DNA from: Rhodobacterales bacterium CG2_30_65_12
Lineage (GTDB): Bacteria > Pseudomonadota > Alphaproteobacteria > Rhodobacterales > Rhodobacteraceae
DNA: 15,209 bases
Direction: 5' to 3'
Assembly (NCBI GenBank): GCA_001873585.1
Contig: MNZL01000083.1
Location: 2,966-18,174, forward strand
Shown here: positions 1-6,486 of the stretch, in pieces
Position numbering within the stretch: position 1 is the first letter of the stretch
Layout: every line of letters starts with the position of its first letter
Program-made: the position numbers and the translations under genes
Notes under the pieces: generated by a model
Seen by the model: only the letters and a program-made list of their open reading frames with translations
The model's database searches: none
Told to the model about the DNA's origin: nothing

Positions 1-427
1 TAACCACTTCACGCGCCGCCCGGCCCGCACCAAAAACAGCCGCCGGCCCCGATTTCGGGTTCCATCCCTGCGCACCCTGGCGGATATTTTCGATAAAGCC
101 GTAGCCATCGGTATTATCCGCGTGGATCTTGCCATCGCGCCGAAAAATGATCGTGTTGGCGCCCGACATCAGCGCCGCGCGGTCGGTGATGATATCGGCA
201 TGATCGAGCACCCGGTGCTGGTAGGACGGGGTTACGTTGAGGCCGACGAAGCCCGCCTTGGGCAGGACCCGGATCACCTTGCCCAGATCGGCACCCGATA
301 CAGTGAGCGGCACATATCGGCCGGGTAGCCCCATCGCCGCGAGCCAGTGATCGTAGATCGCGGGGGCAGCACTGGTTTCGTCGACGCTTTGAAGAACGCC
401 GGCCAGCGGGATGATGTGGGCTGTCAT
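1..427 (-). CDS. aroE: AroE-family shikimate dehydrogenase-like protein, C-terminus cut by window edge
   Basis: Shikimate dehydrogenases reduce 3-dehydroshikimate with NADPH in aromatic amino acid synthesis. The visible 142 residues start MTAHIIPLAGV and follow the family closely: GFVGLNVT at 59-66, DRAALMSGANT at 82-92, and HADNTDGYGF at 102-111, which includes the conserved catalytic Asp (D107). Key positions deviate, however. The HSxSP substrate motif reads TSAAP (18-22), keeping only the first Ser. The NVTxPxK motif reads NVTPSYQ (64-70), putting Gln where the catalytic Lys belongs. The GAGGAA dinucleotide loop reads GAGRAA (133-138). Spacing is unchanged, so these look like substitutions, not a frameshift. 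The start ATG overlaps the maf stop as ATGA, implying coupled translation; maf-aroE pairing is common in alphaproteobacteria. I am sure of the family, but doubt ordinary shikimate dehydrogenase activity. The symbol refers to family and position only. Confidence 0.8.
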   Translation of the reverse strand, partial: MTAHIIPLAGVLQSVDETSAAPAIYDHWLAAMGLPGRYVPLTVSGADLGKVIRVLPKAGFVGLNVTPSYQHRVLDHADIITDRAALMSGANTIIFRRDGKIHADNTDGYGFIENIRQGAQGWNPKSGPAAVFGAGRAAREVV

Positions 428-1023
428 ATCCGGATTTCACCCTTTTCGATGAGGTATGACAACAGCTCGGTCAGCGGCAAACCCAAGACGTGGAAATAAT
501 CGCCGTCGATGAGCGAAAACAGGCGCACGCCTTCCTCTTCGAGCTTATAACCACCGACGGCGTGGTGGATGCTTTGCCAGTTGCGACTCACATAATCGTC
601 AATATAGCCCGGAGACAGGTCGCGCATCGTCATCCGCACCACGCCAATGTGCCGCCAGACCGGTTCGGCGTGATCGTAGATCACGGCAGCGGAGAGGAGC
701 CGGTGCGTATTTCCTGACAGGAGAGAAAGCTGGCGCCGCGCCTCTTCTGGGGTGGCGGGTTTTGACAGGATCGTGCCTTTGAACTCTGCCACCTGATCGC
801 AGCCGAGCACCAGCGCTTCAGGGTTGCCGTTGGCCACCCGCCGCGCCTTGTATTCGGCCAGCGTATCGGCCACGTCGCGCGGCTGGGCCGCTTCGCCTTC
901 GAGCGCAGCCTTGATCGCGGTCTCGTCGACCCGTGCGGGCAGAACCTCTATCGCCAAACCGGCATTGCGCAGGACGGTGGCCCGAATTTGCGAGCCGGAA
1001 GCAAGGATAAATCGTTTCGGCAT
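424..1023 (-). CDS. maf: Maf-family nucleoside triphosphate pyrophosphatase
   Basis: Maf proteins are cytoplasmic pyrophosphatases that hydrolyse modified or non-canonical nucleoside triphosphates to monophosphates. The 199-residue product is of normal family length. It begins MPKRFILASGSQIR, matching the N-terminal LASxSxxR loop, with Gln-Ile in place of the usual Pro-Arg. DET follows near residue 33, then the GCDQV motif holding the catalytic Asp, then LSKP. The GxDQ form resembles the E. coli YceF branch (7-methyl-GTP) more than the YhdE branch, but I would not fix the substrate from this. A longer open frame extends upstream to 1188; the ATG at 1023 is preferred because an AAGG ribosome site precedes it and the family alignment begins there. 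The stop overlaps the start of the downstream AroE-family gene. Upstream lies the gene-free region that must hold its promoter. Confidence 0.92.
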   Translation of the reverse strand: MPKRFILASGSQIRATVLRNAGLAIEVLPARVDETAIKAALEGEAAQPRDVADTLAEYKARRVANGNPEALVLGCDQVAEFKGTILSKPATPEEARRQLSLLSGNTHRLLSAAVIYDHAEPVWRHIGVVRMTMRDLSPGYIDDYVSRNWQSIHHAVGGYKLEEEGVRLFSLIDGDYFHVLGLPLTELLSYLIEKGEIRI

Positions 1024-1431
1024 GTTGATAGCCTTGTGGATTTTTCCGGTGTGATCCGTGGCATGGGTTGGGCGTGGATCACGCCGTTCGGGCGCAGTGC
1101 CGACAACCGGCATGATACCCGCGCGGACGGCGGTGGAAAGTCCACATGTGGAGGTCTTTTGCACGCTGGGCCGGTTTCGGTGGACCAAATCCGCCTATTC
1201 GCCGGTTTTCCCCGTCGTGGTTCTCTCTACATAATTGATAACATGCGATAAAATCTTGTATTTCGTGTTTTGTGGGCAATCCATGCACAGGGGCTCACTT
1301 TTGTGGGTGGTTCGGGGACTGTTCTGTAATCCCCACGCTGCACAGGCCCTACTAAAAACATCAACTCTTTCAATCTTCTTATCTTTATTTAAAGAGAGGG
1401 TGGATCGAGCGGCACTTCGAAAGGCGAAACC
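1024..1431. other. Gene-free divergent region; candidate chromosomal replication origin (oriC)
   Basis: No convincing gene lies here. Genes diverge on both sides (maf leftward, hemJ rightward). Several nine-base words resemble DnaA boxes: TGTGGATTT (1035-1043), CGTGGATCA (1073-1081, 8 of 9 to the Caulobacter-type TGTGGATCA), TGTGGGCAA (1271-1279), CCATGCACA (1281-1289), TAATCCCCA (1327-1335) and GGTGGATCG (1399-1407). A palindrome of two TCCACA cores is at 1141-1152. AT-rich stretches at about 1228-1262 and 1351-1395 could be promoter or unwinding elements. In Caulobacter and Rickettsia the origin is known to lie in this gene neighbourhood, beside hemE. Neither hemE nor the kinase/pyrophosphorylase gene often next to maf is seen here. 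None of the boxes is a perfect TTATCCACA, so the origin call is inference. Confidence 0.45.
1141..1152. repeat. 12-base perfect palindrome with two DnaA-box cores
   Basis: TCCACATGTGGA reads the same on both strands. It joins TCCACA and TGTGGA, the six-base cores of DnaA boxes in opposite orientation. It sits in the maf-hemJ gene-free region and could be a DnaA site pair or an operator for the divergent promoters. The sequence is certain; the role is inferred. Confidence 0.5.
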
Positions 1432-1896
1432 ATGCTGGGCTTTTTCAATGACATCTATTTTTGGGTCAAATCCCTGCACGTGATCGCGGTGATCACCTGG
1501 ATGGCTGGGCTTTTCTATCTGCCGAGGCTCTACGTGTATCACGTCGAAGGCTATGAAAAGCGTGGAGTGGAACCGGGCAGCGAGATGGACTTGCTGTTTC
1601 AACGGCAGGAAAGGCTGCTTCTCAAAGCGATCATGAACCCCTCGCTGATCGCAACGTGGATCTTCGGGCTGGTGCTGGTGTTTACGCCGGGGATCGTCGA
1701 CTGGTCGGCGGTCTGGCCCTGGGCCAAGACGATATCTGTCGTCCTGATGACGCTGTTTCACATGTGGCTCGCGGCCCGGCGGAAGGATTTCGTGGCCGGC
1801 GAAAACCTGTTGCCCGGCCGGCGCTACCGGATGATGAACGAAGTGCCGACGATCCTCATGCTGATCATCGTCTTCGCAGTGATCGTCAAATTCTGA
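1432..1896 (+). CDS. hemJ: Protoporphyrinogen IX oxidase HemJ, membrane protein
   Basis: HemJ (formerly UPF0093/CopD-like) oxidises protoporphyrinogen IX to protoporphyrin IX in haem synthesis and replaces HemG/HemY in most alphaproteobacteria. The 154-residue protein has four hydrophobic segments, at about 8-30, 64-86, 97-115 and 137-153. The first carries the family signature KSLHVIAVITWMAGLFYLPR with His16, the position reported as functionally essential in studied homologues. HVEG follows at 37-40, and RYRMMNEVPT before the last segment is also family-typical. The ATG is preceded by AAGG about ten bases upstream. A long opposite-strand frame over the gene is a His/Asp-rich shadow. The gene is first of the rightward series and lies upstream of rho, an order known from other alphaproteobacteria. 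Confidence 0.93.
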   Translation: MLGFFNDIYFWVKSLHVIAVITWMAGLFYLPRLYVYHVEGYEKRGVEPGSEMDLLFQRQERLLLKAIMNPSLIATWIFGLVLVFTPGIVDWSAVWPWAKTISVVLMTLFHMWLAARRKDFVAGENLLPGRRYRMMNEVPTILMLIIVFAVIVKF

Positions 1897-2013
1897 AGCT
1901 GATTGACTCATTGGGTCTGTGGCGCTATCTCGCGCAGCAAGCGGGCCGTCCGGCCAAGGCTGTTTCCCAAACCATGACAAGACCGCGCGCGAGTGCCGTC
2001 AACGGGTGCCATC
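1897..2013 (+). promoter_or_regulatory. rho leader region with possible 15-codon upstream frame
   Basis: The 117 bases between hemJ and rho hold no strong ribosome site and no U-tract terminator. A GGCC-GTCC-GGCC hairpin lies at 1944-1955. A short frame opens at ATG 1974, encodes MTRPRASAVNGCHHD and ends at 2021, eight bases into rho. Rho genes in several bacteria are autoregulated through their leaders, and E. coli has a leader peptide gene (rhoL). Such a role here is inference only. Confidence 0.3.
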
Positions 2014-3282
2014 ATGACTGAACGTTTGAATCTTTCCGACCTCAAGGCGCATAGCCCCAAGGATTTGTTGGCCATGGCCGAGGATCTGGAGATCGAGAAT
2101 GCCTCCACCATGCGCAAGGGCGAGATGATGTTCTCGATCTTGAAGGAGCGGGCGGAAGAGGGGTGGGAAATTGGCGGCGAGGGCGTTCTGGAAGTGTTGC
2201 AGGACGGCTTCGGGTTCCTGCGCTCGCCGGAAGCCAACTACCTGCCAGGCCCGGATGATATTTACATGTCGCCGGAAATGATCCGCAAGTTTGCGCTGCG
2301 GACCGGTGACACCGTTGAGGGCGTGATGTCGGCACCGGGGGAGAACGAAAACTATTTCGCCATCACCAAGGTGGAAAAGATCAACTTCACCGATCCTGAA
2401 CAGGCCAAGCACAAGGTGGCCTTTGATAACCTCACGCCGCTGCATCCCAACGAGCGGCTGAAAATGGAGGTAGAAAATTCGCCGATCAAAGATCACTCGG
2501 CCCGGATTATCGACCTTGTGGCGCCAACTGGAAAAGGCCAGCGCTCGCTGATCGTGGCGCCGCCGCGCACCGGCAAAACCGTGCTGCTGCAAAATATCGC
2601 CCATTCGATTTCGGCGAACCATCCCGAATGCTACCTGATCGTGCTGCTGATCGACGAACGCCCCGAAGAGGTGACCGATATGAAGCGCTCGGTAAAAGGC
2701 GAAGTGGTCTCGTCGACTTTCGATGAGCCGGCAACGCGGCACGTTGCGGTGGCGGAAATGGTGATCGAGAAGGCCAAGCGCCTCGTCGAGCACAAGCGCG
2801 ATGTGGTGATCTTGCTCGATTCGATCACCCGGCTCGGCCGGGCCTACAACACGGTGGTGCCTTCCTCGGGCAAGGTGCTTACTGGTGGTGTCGACGCCAA
2901 CGCCCTGCAGCGGCCAAAACGCTTTTTCGGGGCTGCGCGTAATATCGAAGAGGGCGGATCGCTCACGATCATCGCCACCGCGCTGATCGACACAGGCAGC
3001 CGGATGGATGAGGTGATTTTCGAGGAATTCAAAGGCACCGGTAACAGCGAGATCGTGCTTGACCGCAAGGTATCAGACAAGCGGATCTTCCCGGCGATGG
3101 ATATTCTGAAGTCTGGCACACGGAAGGAAGAGCTTCTGGTCTCGCCGAAGGACTTGCAGAAAACGTATGTGCTGCGCCGGATCTTGAACCCGATGGGCAC
3201 GACGGACGCCATTGAGTTCCTGATTTCCAAACTCAAGCAGACCAAAACGAATGCCGATTTCTTCGATTCGATGAATACGTAA
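2014..3282 (+). CDS. rho: Transcription termination factor Rho
   Basis: Rho is the hexameric RNA-dependent ATPase and helicase that ends transcription at C-rich, unstructured RNA. The 422-residue protein has the usual alphaproteobacterial length and start, MTERLNLSDLKAHSPKDLL. An N-terminal helical domain is followed by the OSB-fold RNA-binding region with DGFGFLRS (near 69-76) and NYLPGPDDIYMSP. Walker A is APPRTGKT at 182-189. DERPEEVTDM, the Walker B VVILLDSITRL, the Q-loop region KVLTGGVDANALQRPKRFFG, and the R-loop region IATALIDTGSRMDEVI are all present. An in-frame GTG at 1993 would add seven residues, but the ATG at 2014 matches the family start; neither has a strong ribosome site. 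mnmE follows 30 bases later with no terminator between them. Confidence 0.97.
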   Translation: MTERLNLSDLKAHSPKDLLAMAEDLEIENASTMRKGEMMFSILKERAEEGWEIGGEGVLEVLQDGFGFLRSPEANYLPGPDDIYMSPEMIRKFALRTGDTVEGVMSAPGENENYFAITKVEKINFTDPEQAKHKVAFDNLTPLHPNERLKMEVENSPIKDHSARIIDLVAPTGKGQRSLIVAPPRTGKTVLLQNIAHSISANHPECYLIVLLIDERPEEVTDMKRSVKGEVVSSTFDEPATRHVAVAEMVIEKAKRLVEHKRDVVILLDSITRLGRAYNTVVPSSGKVLTGGVDANALQRPKRFFGAARNIEEGGSLTIIATALIDTGSRMDEVIFEEFKGTGNSEIVLDRKVSDKRIFPAMDILKSGTRKEELLVSPKDLQKTYVLRRILNPMGTTDAIEFLISKLKQTKTNADFFDSMNT

Positions 3283-3312
3283 CTTTATAAACGTTTTCAA
3301 AGGTTTGGAGTA

Positions 3313-4596
3313 ATGGATACAATCTTTGCACTGGCATCGGCCCGTGGGCGGGCGGGCGTGTCTGTGATTCGCGTGTCGGGGCCTGGCGCTTTGGGAGCCG
3401 GCGTGGCGCTGTGCGGGGCCGTTCCTAAACCGCGTGGGCTGCGGCTTCTGCGCGATGCTGAGGGGCAGGCGCTCGACGAGGCGTTGGTGCTGGTATTCGA
3501 AGAGGGCCACAGTTTCACCGGCGAAGCGGTTGTTGAATTCCAGGTTCATGGATCAACGGCAGTGATCGAGGCGGTGCTGCGCAGGCTTGGCGCACTTGAC
3601 GGTCTGCGGCTGGCGGAGCCCGGCGAGTTTACCCGGCGGGCGCTTGAAAACGGGGTGCTCGATCTGGCGCAGGTGGAGGGCCTCGCAGACCTGATCGACG
3701 CCGAGACGGAAGCGCAACGGGTGCAAGCGCTGCGGGTTCTGTCCGGTGCGCTGGGCGACAAGGCAGAAGGCTGGCGGCGCGACTTGATCCGCGCGGCGGC
3801 GCTTCTGGAAGCCACGATAGATTTTGTCGACGAAGATGTGCCCGCGGATGTTGCCCCGGAGGTGCTTGCGCTGATTGACAGGGTCGAGAATAGCCTTGCG
3901 GTGGAACGCGACGGTGTAGGCATTGCCGAACGAATCCGCGATGGATTCGAAGTGGCAATCGTTGGCCCTCCGAATGCGGGAAAATCAACGCTGCTTAATG
4001 CTCTTGCCGGGCGCGAAGCGGCGATTACCTCTGAAGTGGCAGGAACAACGCGCGATGTGATCGAGGTGAGGATGGACCTTGGCGGGCTGCCCGTAACCTT
4101 TCTCGATACGGCAGGTCTGCGCGACACCCAGGATATCGTCGAAGGGATCGGAATCCGACGAGCGGTTGAGCGAGCTGAAGCGGCGGATCTTCGGATTTTC
4201 CTGTTGCTGCAGGATGGCGATAAGGGGGTTGGTCTCGAGCCGGGAAACGAAGACATCGTGGTGGCAGGCAAAGCCGATCTCGGGGCCGATGGCCCGGCCG
4301 TTTCGGGCCTCACCGGGGAGGGGCTCGACCATTTGATAGATCAGATCCAATGTGTTTTGGCGGGGCGGGCGGCGCATGCTGGAACGGCTATTCGCACCCG
4401 GCACGCGGTGGCGATCCGAAAAGCCGCGGAGGCTTTGGCGCAGGCGCGAATCGAGGTATTGGGGGGTGCGGAACGGGCGGAGCTGGCGGCAGAAGAACTT
4501 CGGGCGGCAGTTCGCGCCCTTGATTCTCTTGTCGGGCGTATCGACGTGGAGAACATACTCGACGAGATTTTTGCGAGTTTCTGTCTCGGGAAGTAA
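3313..4596 (+). CDS. mnmE: tRNA uridine-5-carboxymethylaminomethyl modification GTPase MnmE
   Basis: MnmE works with MnmG to place aminomethyl or carboxymethylaminomethyl groups on C5 of wobble uridine-34 in certain tRNAs, using a tetrahydrofolate carbon donor. The 427-residue protein begins MDTIFALASARGRAGVSVIR and has the folate-binding N-domain with LAEPGEFTRRALENGVLDL. The G-domain has P-loop GPPNAGKST (218-226), switch TTRD (245-248) and DTAGLR (265-270). The G4 motif reads GKAD (319-322) in place of NKAD, so the Asn normally reading guanine is Gly. The C-terminal FCLGK retains the conserved Cys (C424) of the CxGK motif. AAAGG at 3299-3303 serves as ribosome site. Its TAA is immediately followed by the first possible mnmG ATG, so the two partner proteins are probably made from one transcript. 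Confidence 0.96.
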   Translation: MDTIFALASARGRAGVSVIRVSGPGALGAGVALCGAVPKPRGLRLLRDAEGQALDEALVLVFEEGHSFTGEAVVEFQVHGSTAVIEAVLRRLGALDGLRLAEPGEFTRRALENGVLDLAQVEGLADLIDAETEAQRVQALRVLSGALGDKAEGWRRDLIRAAALLEATIDFVDEDVPADVAPEVLALIDRVENSLAVERDGVGIAERIRDGFEVAIVGPPNAGKSTLLNALAGREAAITSEVAGTTRDVIEVRMDLGGLPVTFLDTAGLRDTQDIVEGIGIRRAVERAEAADLRIFLLLQDGDKGVGLEPGNEDIVVAGKADLGADGPAVSGLTGEGLDHLIDQIQCVLAGRAAHAGTAIRTRHAVAIRKAAEALAQARIEVLGGAERAELAAEELRAAVRALDSLVGRIDVENILDEIFASFCLGK

Positions 4597-6486
4597 ATGC
4601 AGGAGAAGGTGTTTCACGTGAAACATGCGCAGTACGATGTAATCGTGATAGGCGGTGGGCATGCCGGGGCTGAGGCGGCCCTTGCTGCCGCTCGGATCGG
4701 CGCGCAGGTGGCGCTGATCTCCCTGCGTGCGGACGATCTCGGCGTGATGTCGTGCAATCCGGCAATCGGCGGCTTGGGAAAAGGCCACCTTGTGCGCGAG
4801 ATCGACGCACTCGATGGGGCCATGGCCCGGGTGGCGGACAAGGCTGGTATCCAGTTTCGCCTTCTCAATCGGAGCAAGGGGCCGGCTGTACAAGGCCCAC
4901 GGGCACAGACTGATCGCAAGCTTTACCGCGCGGCGATGGCGGATGAATTTTCTCAGGCCGACAGGGTGCGCCTGATTGAAGGTGAGGCGGTTGAATTGGT
5001 CCTCCGCTCCGGGACCGTGCATGGCGTTGTGATGGCTGATGGCGCGTCAATTCCAGCCCGGGCGGTGATCCTTACCACTGGCACTTTTCTTCGTGGCGTG
5101 ACCCACATTGGCGACACCCGAACGCCAGCTGGCCGGATCGGCGCCCGGGCGTCTGTGCGATTGGCTGAGCAGATCGACTCGTTCGGTCTGCCGCTTGGCC
5201 GTTTGAAAACCGGCACACCGCCAAGGTTGGATGGCAAGACGATCAATTGGAGCATCCTCGAGGCGCAGCCGGGCGACGAGACGCCGGAAATGTTTTCTTT
5301 TCTCAACAGTTCCCCTTTGGTGCGGCAGGTGTCTTGCGGGATCACCCACACGAATAGCCAAACGCATGAAATAATACGAGAAAACTTGCACAAGTCGGCG
5401 ATGTATGGCGGCTTCATCGAAGGGGTAGGGCCACGTTATTGCCCCTCTATCGAAGACAAGGTTGTGCGGTTCGCTGATAAGGGCTCGCACCAGGTCTTCC
5501 TCGAGCCGGAAGGTCTGGACGACGATACGATTTACCCGAACGGGATTTCAACGTCGCTTCCGGCTAACGTGCAGGAAGCTTATGTGCGCTCGATCCGGGG
5601 GTTGGAAAACGTAACAATTCTCCAGCCCGGCTATGCCATTGAGTATGATTATGTCGATCCGCGCGCGCTTTCGCAGACGCTTGAGGTGCGAGACGTTCCG
5701 GGGTTGTTTCTGGCCGGGCAAATCAACGGCACCACCGGCTATGAAGAGGCGGCGGCCCAGGGTGTGGTGGCGGGGTTCAATGCCGCGCACACGTCGCTCG
5801 GGCGCGATCCGGTGCTGTTCAGTCGCACGGACTCCTATATCGGGGTCATGCTTGACGATCTGGTGACGCGGGGGGTGACAGAGCCGTATCGCATGTTTAC
5901 GTCGCGGGCCGAATTTCGGCTTTCCTTGCGGGCAGACAATGCCGATCAGCGGTTGACCCCGCTGGCGATAGCGCTGGGTGCGGTAGCGGAAAGGCGTCAG
6001 GGTGCGTTCGAGGCCAAGATGGAGGCGTTGGAAGCGGGGCGCACAGTTTTGGACTCTGTAACCTACACTCCGCGCGAAGCTCGCGCAGTTGGCGCGAACG
6101 TTTCAGAAGATGGGGCTCGGCGCACCGCCTACCAGCTTCTTTCGATTCGTGGTGTGTGTTTCGACCGGCTTGCAGACAGCAACGAGGCAGTCGCGGCGAT
6201 TCCCGTGGACATTCGAGGGCAGATTGCCAAGAACGCGCTTTATGCCACCTACATCGACCGCCAGAAAAAGGAGGTGGAGGCGCTGCAAAGGGATGAGGCG
6301 GTGAGGATCCCAGCGAAATTTGATTATTCCGCGCTCGACGGACTCACCCATGAGCTTACAACGAAACTCACAAGGGTGCGCCCGGAAACCATCGCCCACG
6401 CCGGGCGTATCGAAGGAATGACGCCGGCAGCAATGATGTTGATCCTGGCCAAGATCCGCCAAGCTGCGCGGGCAAAACCCGAATGA
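4597..6486 (+). CDS. mnmG: tRNA uridine-5-carboxymethylaminomethyl modification enzyme MnmG (FAD)
   Basis: MnmG (GidA) is the FAD and NADH-dependent partner of MnmE in wobble uridine modification. The product has 629 residues. It has the FAD-binding GGGHAGAEAALAAARIG at 19-35, SCNPAIGGLGKG at 52-63, GRLKTGTPPRLDG, CGITHTN with Cys247, and GVGPRYCPSIED with Cys282, the reactive-cysteine region. QGVVAGFNA and the tRNA-binding C-terminal helical domain complete it. The start is uncertain. ATG 4597 directly follows the mnmE stop. In-frame GTG codons at 4609 and 4618 follow an AGGAG at 4601-4605 and would give N-termini beginning at FHVKH or KH, as in relatives. A perfect parS site covers codons 5-10, so this start region serves both translation and chromosome partition. 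The gene overlaps rsmG by four bases. Confidence 0.96.
   Translation: MQEKVFHVKHAQYDVIVIGGGHAGAEAALAAARIGAQVALISLRADDLGVMSCNPAIGGLGKGHLVREIDALDGAMARVADKAGIQFRLLNRSKGPAVQGPRAQTDRKLYRAAMADEFSQADRVRLIEGEAVELVLRSGTVHGVVMADGASIPARAVILTTGTFLRGVTHIGDTRTPAGRIGARASVRLAEQIDSFGLPLGRLKTGTPPRLDGKTINWSILEAQPGDETPEMFSFLNSSPLVRQVSCGITHTNSQTHEIIRENLHKSAMYGGFIEGVGPRYCPSIEDKVVRFADKGSHQVFLEPEGLDDDTIYPNGISTSLPANVQEAYVRSIRGLENVTILQPGYAIEYDYVDPRALSQTLEVRDVPGLFLAGQINGTTGYEEAAAQGVVAGFNAAHTSLGRDPVLFSRTDSYIGVMLDDLVTRGVTEPYRMFTSRAEFRLSLRADNADQRLTPLAIALGAVAERRQGAFEAKMEALEAGRTVLDSVTYTPREARAVGANVSEDGARRTAYQLLSIRGVCFDRLADSNEAVAAIPVDIRGQIAKNALYATYIDRQKKEVEALQRDEAVRIPAKFDYSALDGLTHELTTKLTRVRPETIAHAGRIEGMTPAAMMLILAKIRQAARAKPE
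4610..4625. other. parS: parS centromere site, perfect 16-mer, inside mnmG 5' end
   Basis: TGTTTCACGTGAAACA matches the classical ParB/Spo0J binding palindrome at all 16 positions. It lies across codons 5-10 of mnmG, encodes the FHVKH stretch, and overlaps the alternative GTG starts. The parA and parB genes lie 2.5-4 kb downstream in the same operon. ParB is known to load on such sites as a CTP-dependent clamp and spread on flanking DNA, so it could influence this operon. Confidence 0.95.

Noticed and set aside
1024..1188. N-terminal extension of maf up to 1188
   Set aside because: The extension has no family similarity, while the ATG at 1023 has a ribosome site and the expected MPKRFILAS start.
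1235..1263. TTGATA and nearby AT-rich words as a hemJ promoter
   Set aside because: No -10 element with proper spacing could be settled on; noted only as part of the gene-free region.
1944..1955. GGCC-GTCC-GGCC hairpin between hemJ and rho as a terminator
   Set aside because: The stem has four pairs and no T-run follows, so it does not qualify as an intrinsic terminator.
1195..1980. 261-codon minus-strand frame over hemJ and part of the gene-free region
   Set aside because: Its product is rich in His, Asp, Arg and Pro in the way of reversed GC-rich coding sequence, has no recognisable motif, and lies opposite a clear hemJ.
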